Shown: positions 20,972 to 26,566 of the stretch, in pieces
How positions within the stretch are numbered: the stretch's first letter is position 1
Layout: each line of letters begins with the position of its first letter
Source of the DNA: JBMTVT01 sp049451635
Lineage (GTDB): Bacteria; Bacteroidota; Bacteroidia; Flavobacteriales; Flavobacteriaceae
Direction of reading: 5' to 3'
NCBI GenBank assembly: GCA_049451635.1
Contig: JBMTVT010000034.1
Coordinates: 1-26,566 of the forward strand
Length of the DNA stretch: 26,566 bases
The notes under the pieces: model-generated
What the model was told of the DNA's origin: nothing
Databases searched by the model: none
What the model saw: only the letters and a program-made list of their open reading frames with translations
Translations under genes and position numbers: made by a program

Positions 20972-23227
20972 TTATCCTTTTACTTTGTCTTTAAAATCAT
21001 CAAATTTACTTTGCTCGGTTTCTCTAGGCCATGAGTTATTTGATGTATCAACATCGGCAGTTTCTAAATCAGGATCTACCACAATATTGGTAATGACTTT
21101 ATCTGTTCTGAAAACCTTTTTCACTTCTTGGTCGTTATATCGCCATATTTGAGCTGGATATGTTTTTCTATCTTTAGTCCCATCTTCATAGGTTAATTCT
21201 AAAATAATGGGCATTACCAATCCACCTGGTTTTTCAAAAGTAACTTCATAAAAATAATTTGGAGCTTCTTTAACTTGAGATTTTAGGCTTTCTGGCAGAC
21301 TATCAATAAAATCAGTCAAAAATTTAAAATCCATAGCTTTTTTAGCATCACCAGGAATTACCCCGTTTTCTGCTTCAGCATAATAAACCAATTTATCTTT
21401 ATAGTCCTCAAGATTCATATTGTAGCGCTTAGCCATTTCTTTTGCTTGCTCGGTAGGCTCATCGGTTAAGTAATACTGTTTAACTTCTTTAACACCTATA
21501 TCAGTATAATCTGTTGTATAAAACCATCCTCTCCAAAACCAATCTAAATCCATTGCCGAAGCATCTTCCATAGTTCTGAAAAAATCAGCAGGTGTTGGGT
21601 GTTTAAACATCCAACGTTGCGAATAAGTTCTAAAAGCATGATCGAACAACTCTGGTCCCATAATGGTTTGTCTTAGCATATACAAACCTGCTGCTGGTTT
21701 TGTGTAAGCATTAGGACCAAATTGATACACGTAATCACCTTGTGACATAATAGGCGAAATATAACTTTGATCGCCACCCATATAAGGCACAATATCTTTT
21801 GGTAAATTTCCTGTGATAAAGTTAGGATCATAATCTAACTCTGCCAAAGTTTCAACAAATGAGTTTAAACCTTCATCCATCCAAGTCCACTGGCGTTCAT
21901 CACTATTTATAATCATTGGAAAGAAGTTATGCCCAACCTCATGTGTAATCACTCCGATCATGCCTCTTTTTGTTGTTTCTGAAACAGTACCATCTGGATT
22001 AGGACGCCCAAAGTTGAAACAAATCATAGGGTACTCCATACCTTGTCTTTCAGAATGTACAGATACCGCTTTACTATATGGATAATCAAATGTCAATTTT
22101 GAATATTCTTCTAAAGTATTGGCAACAACTCTTGTTGAATGCTCTTCCCATAAAGGATTACCTTCTTTAGGATACAATGAAATTGCCATAACTGAACGAC
22201 CATTGATATTAACAGCCATAGCATCCCAAATATATTTTCGTGATGATGCAAATGCAAAATCTCTTACTTTATCAGCTTTAAAATGCCATGTTTTCGTTTT
22301 TGTACTTCTACCTTTTTCTGCTGCTTCAGCTTCAGCTTGTGTAACTATAAAAACAGGATCTTTAAATGATTTTTTTGCTTCATCATAACGTTTTTGTTGT
22401 TCTTTAGTTAAAACTTCTTTAGAGTTTTGCAAATCACCTGTAGCTTCTAAAACATGATCTGCTGGGACGGTTAATTTAACATCAAAATCACCAAACTCTA
22501 AAGCAAATTCACTTCTTCCCCAAAACTGCATATTTTGCCATCCTTCAACATTATCATATACACAAAGTCTTGGATAGTATTGTGCAATGGTGTAATTGTT
22601 ATTTCCATCTGGAAATGTTTCCAAGCCAGAACGACCACCATCTACATTGATATCGTTAATATTGTACCACCATTTTATTTGAAACTTAAAAATCTCACCT
22701 GGCGCCAACGGCTTAGGTAAATTAATGCGCATCATAGTTTGGTTTATGGTATGCGACAAATCCGAACCATCTTCATTTTTCACATACTCTAAGTTAAACC
22801 CTCCATCGAACGGTTTCTTTAAGTTTGCCTCAGCAAAAGATTGAGGCCCATTAAAAGGCGTGTTAAAACTCTCTGGGTTAGCATCAGGTGTTTTAGAATC
22901 TTTAGCTCTCATGTTTTGATCCAACTGAACCCATAAGTACTCCAAATGATCTTTAGAATTATTGTGATAGGTTATTTTCTCATCACCATAAATTTGATTT
23001 TTATCTTCATCCAATCTAATGTTCATAACATAATCGACTTTTTGTTGCGTGTAAGCATAACCTGGTGCCCCTGAAGCTGTTCTGCTTTCGTTTGGAGTGG
23101 CCAAAAGGTCTTTCATTTGTCTGAATTTATTTTGGTCTGTATGACCTTGTGGTTTGGTCTGTTCTTGTGCCAAAACACTCGTGGAAACAAAAACAATTGA
23201 TAAAATAAGATACGTGAATATTTTCAT
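20972..23227 (-). CDS. Secreted M1-family zinc metallopeptidase
   Basis: The 751-residue protein has a signal peptide (MKIFTYLILSIVFVSTSVLA, cut near AQE) and an M1-type catalytic domain in the middle. The zinc site is HEVGH (H429, H433; catalytic E430) with the third ligand E452 in WMDEGLNSF, spaced as in M1 enzymes. The exopeptidase motif GxMEN is not conserved: the aligned stretch is RQGMEYPMICFNF, so classical aminopeptidase activity is uncertain. The C-terminal part (about 640-751) looks beta-rich with no sorting domain seen, so it is probably periplasmic or outer-surface. It is cotranscribed, or at least co-oriented, with the DUF6702 gene upstream, a pairing I recall from other Flavobacteriia. 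It ends at a strong terminator. Confidence 0.93.
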   Translation of the reverse strand: MKIFTYLILSIVFVSTSVLAQEQTKPQGHTDQNKFRQMKDLLATPNESRTASGAPGYAYTQQKVDYVMNIRLDEDKNQIYGDEKITYHNNSKDHLEYLWVQLDQNMRAKDSKTPDANPESFNTPFNGPQSFAEANLKKPFDGGFNLEYVKNEDGSDLSHTINQTMMRINLPKPLAPGEIFKFQIKWWYNINDINVDGGRSGLETFPDGNNNYTIAQYYPRLCVYDNVEGWQNMQFWGRSEFALEFGDFDVKLTVPADHVLEATGDLQNSKEVLTKEQQKRYDEAKKSFKDPVFIVTQAEAEAAEKGRSTKTKTWHFKADKVRDFAFASSRKYIWDAMAVNINGRSVMAISLYPKEGNPLWEEHSTRVVANTLEEYSKLTFDYPYSKAVSVHSERQGMEYPMICFNFGRPNPDGTVSETTKRGMIGVITHEVGHNFFPMIINSDERQWTWMDEGLNSFVETLAELDYDPNFITGNLPKDIVPYMGGDQSYISPIMSQGDYVYQFGPNAYTKPAAGLYMLRQTIMGPELFDHAFRTYSQRWMFKHPTPADFFRTMEDASAMDLDWFWRGWFYTTDYTDIGVKEVKQYYLTDEPTEQAKEMAKRYNMNLEDYKDKLVYYAEAENGVIPGDAKKAMDFKFLTDFIDSLPESLKSQVKEAPNYFYEVTFEKPGGLVMPIILELTYEDGTKDRKTYPAQIWRYNDQEVKKVFRTDKVITNIVVDPDLETADVDTSNNSWPRETEQSKFDDFKDKVKG

Positions 23228-23335
23228 TTCTATTTTTTGATTTATTTAAAGAATTATAAATTTTGGAAGTAAAACTTAAATTTTTGACATCAAAATCGTT
23301 CGAAATTAATAAATTTTTAAGGGTTTATGCTTTTT

Positions 23336-23839
23336 TTAATTAAAGTTTAACACAACATGAGTCTTTTTCTGAGAAAGGATTGCGCTCTTATGTTTTGAGT
23401 TGATAAAAGTTTTTATAATGTTTTGTTGGTCTTCAAAAATGTCAAATAAAACCTGGTTACTTATATCGATTGATTTTATATTGTTAACACCCTCAACCTC
23501 AATGTAACATCTCATAATATCACCGTCATATTCCTTACCAACAAAGTTGGTATTAACTTCATGATTATTAATTTTTATAGTAAATTTTTCTTTTAAATAA
23601 GCTTCAATGTAAGTATTAACTATAGTAGGTTCATCTTTTCCTGCGAGTGTTATATTTTTATCATAACGTGTTCTCAGTAAATTTTCTAAATCATCAATAA
23701 AAATTCTGGACGTTATTTGTAAAGATTGCTTTTCTTCGATAAAATTAATTTGAGTTAAACTTATGTAATATTTGTGCAAACTTGTGAATGCAAAAAGTGG
23801 GAGAATAAATAATATTAAAAGGAATTTAGATGTTTTCAT
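23336..23839 (-). CDS. DUF6702-like secreted protein of unknown function
   Basis: The 167-residue protein begins with a signal peptide (MKTSKFLLILFILPLFAFTS), then HKYYISLTQINFIEEKQSLQ, a beta-strand-rich start typical of the DUF6702 family. Later motifs are TSRIFIDDLENLLRTRYDKN and MRCYIEVEGV. No enzyme motif is visible. The family commonly sits beside an M1 peptidase in flavobacteria, which suggests a periplasmic partner, but this is association only. It is 108 nt upstream of the peptidase, an AT-rich gap with no clear promoter or terminator. Confidence 0.8.
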   Translation of the reverse strand: MKTSKFLLILFILPLFAFTSLHKYYISLTQINFIEEKQSLQITSRIFIDDLENLLRTRYDKNITLAGKDEPTIVNTYIEAYLKEKFTIKINNHEVNTNFVGKEYDGDIMRCYIEVEGVNNIKSIDISNQVLFDIFEDQQNIIKTFINSKHKSAILSQKKTHVVLNFN

Positions 23840-23892
23840 TTATTTTTTTCTAAAAGTAGTTATTTTAATTGTTCAAAAAGTATTCCAAAAAA

Positions 23893-24689
23893 TTAGTTTT
23901 TATTGTTGTTTAAATTTTGTGTGTATTGATGATACTTAGTTTTTAAAAACAGTAGAATATTAAAATCTGTTTGGTTTTTACAAAGGATTAAAAAGTTTTC
24001 ATCATCGGCAAAAAATATAAAAAGTCCATTTTCAAATCTTCTTCTTATGGATTTGCCATGAAAAAATCTTTAGCCAACCTTCCTTTTATACTTTGCATTA
24101 ATTGCTCCCTCTCTTCCAATTCAACTCTTTTTTAAAGCATTTTTGTTCTACCCAAATGCCATTTAATATAGGATTCAAAGGTACGCCACCTCCTAAAAGC
24201 CCTAATAGCATTTTTGGTTTAAACTCACCTGCTTCGGCTAAACGCCTTTCGCTTTGGGTAGCAGGCTTGCCAGTGTACCCTGGTATTCCTTCGTCATAAA
24301 AATTAATGAGCGGGCTCCCTTCAACATTTTCAATATCCATTAACAAATCTCCAGAAAGCACTTTACCAACCAATACCCCTTCCAGCTCATTTATTTGTTC
24401 TTCAAGTGTTACATAAATAGCTTTTGGTGATAGGATATTTTCAGAAACCACCAAATCTTTGGGTTTGTGTTGAACAGAAGAAAAATAATGGTATTGTTTA
24501 ATTTAGCAGTAATTTTAAAATCTCCACTTACGCTGGTTATTGTAAAAATTTTGATGTTTTATTAATGACATGAATATTTTCAACATCAGTTTTACTCTCC
24601 ACCTTTCCTACTAGTTCAACTGATTGGGTGAAGATTTTTTGAACATTAAACAACACAATTAAAATTATTAGCCCTTTAATTTTTGCCAT
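23893..24689 (-). pseudogene. Frameshifted CarboxypepD_reg-like protein gene
   Basis: The reading starts at the ATG (complement of 24687-24689) with a signal peptide (MAKIKGLIILIVLFNVQKIF) and KVESKTDVENIHVINKTSKF. It then needs a one-base shift in a T-run near 24520 to reach TITSVSGDFKITAKL, and another near 24485 to reach VVSENILSPKAIYVTLEEQI. It stays open through LGLLGGGVPLNPILNGI and is broken again near 24160, after which REQLMQSIKGRLAKDFFMAN and finally FFADDENFLILCKN appear in different frames, ending at TAA (complement 23893-23895). The total of about 265 codons equals its intact neighbour (266), with similar internal motifs (DIENV, ADD/FFKP region), so it is a tandem paralogue that died. 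Sequencing error in A/T runs cannot explain all the breaks. Confidence 0.8.
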
Positions 24690-25476
24690 TATTTTCTTCT
24701 AGGAATAATTTACTTTGCTCAAATAAAAATGCTATGAGTTGTATTTCGTTTACAGGTTTAAAAAACTCAGGATTAATTTTATTATCTATATAAACAATAA
24801 ACTCTTGGATATTTTCCGAAGGAATATTAAATGTTTGTTGTATTTCATTTTGATCATAAACCTCTAATATTTCATGTACAGTATTTTCCTGTGATTGGGT
24901 TAAACTTCCGTTTTTAGATTTTTTTCGTTTAGGCAAAAGCAATCCTAAAATTTTAACCAAATCTGGTAAATAACCGCGTGCATCGGGATTTATCGTAGAT
25001 GTTAAATGGTTTTGTATAACGCTTTTATCTAATCTTATATCTTCTTCCAATGCAAAAGCATCCATATTACCAAGGTCAATGGGTATAAGCTTAACCATTT
25101 TTACATTTTCAATATCGGTTTCCAAATTTCCCGTAAGTCCAGACGAAAGTGTTACAGCATCCAATTGGTTAACTTGTTCTACTAATTGAATTTTCAATGC
25201 TTTTGTTCTTATAACACTTTCATCAATAGTAATAATAACAACTTGAAATTGTAATGCTGAGATTTCAATAACATCATGCAATGCCACTTTAATTACAAAA
25301 TCGCCATTTTCATCAGTAATGGTGCCTCTATTGGATGACTTATTAAAAATTGTAACCGATTCAACATCATTGGTATTAGATAAAATAACGCCCTTTACCT
25401 CTACTCTATCAATAGATTGACCATTAATAAATAGTGTGCTTAAAATAAAAAATAGCAAATGTAGTTTTTGTTTCAA
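24676..25476 (-). CDS. CarboxypepD_reg-like domain secreted protein
   Basis: The 266-residue protein has a signal peptide (about 1-19, ending FINGQS) and a beta-sandwich of the carboxypeptidase regulatory-like type (about residues 25-100: VEVKGVILSNTNDVESVTIF, GTITDENGDFVIKV). This domain is also found at the N-termini of SusC/TonB-dependent transporters. A mostly helical region follows (about 140-260) with no known motif. The full family has no assigned function. Its 3' end overlaps the start of the dead paralogue by 14 nt, so the two were once an operon. It is divergent from pepE across a 117-nt gap. Confidence 0.8.
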   Translation of the reverse strand: MKQKLHLLFFILSTLFINGQSIDRVEVKGVILSNTNDVESVTIFNKSSNRGTITDENGDFVIKVALHDVIEISALQFQVVIITIDESVIRTKALKIQLVEQVNQLDAVTLSSGLTGNLETDIENVKMVKLIPIDLGNMDAFALEEDIRLDKSVIQNHLTSTINPDARGYLPDLVKILGLLLPKRKKSKNGSLTQSQENTVHEILEVYDQNEIQQTFNIPSENIQEFIVYIDNKINPEFFKPVNEIQLIAFLFEQSKLFLEENNGKN

Positions 25477-25548
25477 CCTCTTAAATTATTATAAAGCATA
25501 AAGTACGCATTTCTAATCTTAAATAAAACGTAAATAGTCTTTAATGTT

Positions 25549-25577
25549 TTGTTAAATACTTAATTTAAGTAAGTTTA
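25549..25577 (+). promoter_or_regulatory. Candidate promoter of pepE
   Basis: TTG (25549-25551), an 18-nt spacer, then TAAGTTTA (25570-25577) approximate the Bacteroidota -33/-7 pattern with one mismatch in the -7 box. The ATG follows 16 nt later. It lies in the divergent gap with the CarboxypepD_reg-like gene, for which no good promoter was recognised. Confidence 0.45.
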
Positions 25578-25593
25578 CATTAAAATAAAAACC

Positions 25594-26301
25594 ATGCACA
25601 ATATTATTATCGCAAGTACTTCAACCGTTTATGGAAGTGGCTATTTAGAGTATGTTTTAGATGAGTTAAGCGATTTTTTTAAGCATGCTAATTCTATTTT
25701 GTTCATACCTTATGCAAGACCTGGTGGTATATCGCATGATGCCTATACCCAAAAAGTGCAAACAGCTTTTTTAAAAATCAATAAATCTGTAATAGGCATT
25801 CATACTTTTAAAAACCCTATTGAAGCCATAAACAAAGCTGAAGGAATTTTTGTTGGTGGTGGCAACACATTTGTATTAATGTATCAGCTTTATAAAAATA
25901 ATCTTATTGATGCGTTAAAATCATCTGTAAAAAAGGGCACCCCTTACCTTGGCACAAGCGCAGGAAGTAACATTTGTGGTTTAACCATTAAAACCACCAA
26001 CGATATGCCCATTGTTTACCCTCCAAGTTTTAATGCTCTAGCACTAGTGCCTTTTAATATCAATCCGCATTTTTTAAACCCAGATATCAATAGCAAGCAT
26101 ATGGGTGAGACAAGAGAAACCAGGATTAACGAATTTCATCATTTTAACACGCCCCCTGTAATTGGTTTACGAGAAGGCAGTTGGTTAAAAGTAGAAGGAA
26201 AATCTATTATACTAAAAGGAAATTTGACTGCTAGAATTTTTGAATACAACAAAACACCTTACGAGGTAGAGCCCGAAACACAGCTAAATAATTTAAAATA
26301 G
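25594..26301 (+). CDS. pepE: Peptidase E (alpha-aspartyl dipeptidase, family S51)
   Basis: The 235-residue cytoplasmic serine peptidase hydrolyses dipeptides with N-terminal Asp. The nucleophile is S122 in LGTSAGSNICG. The His of the triad is H159 in INPHFLNP and the acid is E194 in GLREGSWL, close to the Salmonella triad at 120, 157 and 192. IIASTSTVYGSGYLEYVLDE at the N-terminus and EGIFVGGGNTFVLMYQLY also fit the family. It is intact and monocistronic, with an interspersed repeat directly after its stop. Its place near a secreted peptidase gene may only reflect conserved gene order. Confidence 0.95.
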   Translation: MHNIIIASTSTVYGSGYLEYVLDELSDFFKHANSILFIPYARPGGISHDAYTQKVQTAFLKINKSVIGIHTFKNPIEAINKAEGIFVGGGNTFVLMYQLYKNNLIDALKSSVKKGTPYLGTSAGSNICGLTIKTTNDMPIVYPPSFNALALVPFNINPHFLNPDINSKHMGETRETRINEFHHFNTPPVIGLREGSWLKVEGKSIILKGNLTARIFEYNKTPYEVEPETQLNNLK

Positions 26302-26303
26302 TA

Positions 26304-26379
26304 TGGCGCGCTGCCAATTATAAAATTGGCGTCGGGCTTTTCACGCTACACGGTAGCTTGTATCAGTCCCTCACGCAAA
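26304..26379 (-). repeat. Interspersed repeat (type A), copy 2
   Basis: Read on the minus strand it begins TTTGCGTGAGGGACTGA, has AAGCTACCGTGTAGCG in the middle and GAAAAGCCCGACG, then differs from copy 1 by carrying a hairpin, GCCAATT/AATTGGC (26313-26330), before ending in GCGCGCC. Matches to copy 1 at 18151-18214 include TTGCGTGA, GCTACC, TGTAG and GAAAAGCCCGAC in the same order. It sits between convergent pepE and tRNA-Gly and may also help end transcription. Confidence 0.75.
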
Positions 26380-26400
26380 AAAAACCCATCTTATTTGATG
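26377..26400 (-). terminator. Weak candidate terminator of the tRNA gene
   Basis: On the minus strand CATC, a 6-nt loop and GATG form a short stem followed by GG and eight T, 11 nt after the tRNA 3' end. The 4-bp stem is weak, so this is tentative. Confidence 0.35.
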
Positions 26401-26410
26401 AAGCTTCTTG

Positions 26411-26483
26411 AGCGGGAGACCGGGTTCGAACCGGCGACATTCAGCTTGGAAGGCTGACGCTCTACCAACTGAGCTACTCCCGC
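26411..26483 (-). tRNA. tRNA-Gly, anticodon TCC
   Basis: The minus strand folds as a full cloverleaf of 73 nt: acceptor GCGGGAG/CTCCCGC, D arm GCTC/GAGC, anticodon stem TCAGC/GCTGA with loop CTTCCAA (anticodon TCC, complement of 26448-26450), and T arm GCCGG/CCGGT closing around TTCGAAC. The discriminator base is T (U), as usual for bacterial tRNA-Gly. CCA is not encoded. A -7 box lies 9 nt upstream. Confidence 0.97.
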
Positions 26484-26492
26484 ATTATGCTG

Positions 26493-26500
26493 CAAATATA
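26493..26500 (-). promoter_or_regulatory. Bacteroidota-type -7 promoter box of tRNA-Gly
   Basis: The minus strand reads TATATTTG, a perfect TAnnTTTG, ending 9 nt before the mature tRNA 5' end. A TTG lies upstream with a 15-nt spacer, shorter than usual. Beyond it, to the window end, the sequence is AT-rich with only a small CTGTT/AACAG inverted repeat (26508-26522) and no gene. Confidence 0.55.
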
Positions 26501-26566
26501 TATAAACTGTTTATTCAACAGTAAAAAAATTACAATTTTTTCAAAAAGTGATAGCCTAAAATTTTA

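Noticed and set aside
22119..22388. 89-codon open frame on the plus strand inside the M1 peptidase gene
   Set aside because: It is antisense to a conserved coding region, with no promoter and no recognisable motif.

Overview
The window is AT-rich, gene-dense chromosomal DNA from a member of the Flavobacteriaceae (Bacteroidota). The signs are several TAnnTTTG -7 promoter boxes of the Bacteroidota sigma-ABfr type, almost no Shine-Dalgarno sites, Flavobacteriia-type gene pairs (Nif3 with a coiled-coil zinc-ribbon-like protein; DUF6702 with an M1 peptidase; a CarboxypepD_reg-like protein next to peptidase E), lipid A biosynthesis (lpxK), and protein sequences close to what I remember from marine flavobacteria. 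The genus cannot be fixed from sequence reading alone.

Layout. (1) 1-51: the N-terminus of a probable IS1595-type transposase, cut by the window edge. (2) 170-3264: a small membrane protein, a family 2 glycosyltransferase, an ECF sigma factor and an unusual Nramp-like transporter, tightly packed. (3) 3287-7470: lipA, a type I GAPDH and a TPR-hybrid histidine kinase. The kinase converges on lpxK so closely that both use the same CTAG for their stop codons. (4) 8492-11193: nif3-like gene, coiled-coil protein, strong terminator, then a lipoprotein-type msrA. (5) 11194-12405: a decay zone with two abutting pseudogenes, a lipoprotein on + and a divergent 4Fe-4S protein on -. (6) 12353-20523: a kynurenine / 3-hydroxyanthranilate catabolic cluster in the order kynU, a broken small gene, kmo, RidA-type deaminase, aldehyde dehydrogenase, atypical SDR, haaO, ACMSD, O-methyltransferase. 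(7) 20610-25476, minus strand: tatA, M1 peptidase, DUF6702 protein, a frameshifted CarboxypepD_reg-like pseudogene and its intact paralogue. (8) 25594-26483: peptidase E, an interspersed repeat and tRNA-Gly(TCC).

How the main cluster works. Kmo hydroxylates kynurenine, and KynU cleaves 3-hydroxykynurenine to 3-hydroxyanthranilate and alanine. HaaO opens the ring to 2-amino-3-carboxymuconate semialdehyde, which ACMSD decarboxylates. The aldehyde dehydrogenase oxidises the product to 2-aminomuconate, and the RidA-type protein deaminates that. ACMSD draws carbon away from quinolinate and NAD. The upstream steps (tryptophan dioxygenase, formamidase) and the lower steps (oxalocrotonate decarboxylase, hydratase, aldolase) are not in the window. 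In their place the cluster carries an SDR that has lost its catalytic Tyr and Lys, and a translationally coupled O-methyltransferase. These two genes are the best candidates for undescribed biology here.

Other notable points are two families of short interspersed repeats placed inside the kynurenine cluster, a perfect 9-bp inverted repeat around the kynU promoter, an Nramp homologue without the DPGN metal site, and a zinc-ribbon-family protein in which all four Cys are replaced. No CRISPR array, prophage, plasmid origin or defence island was seen.
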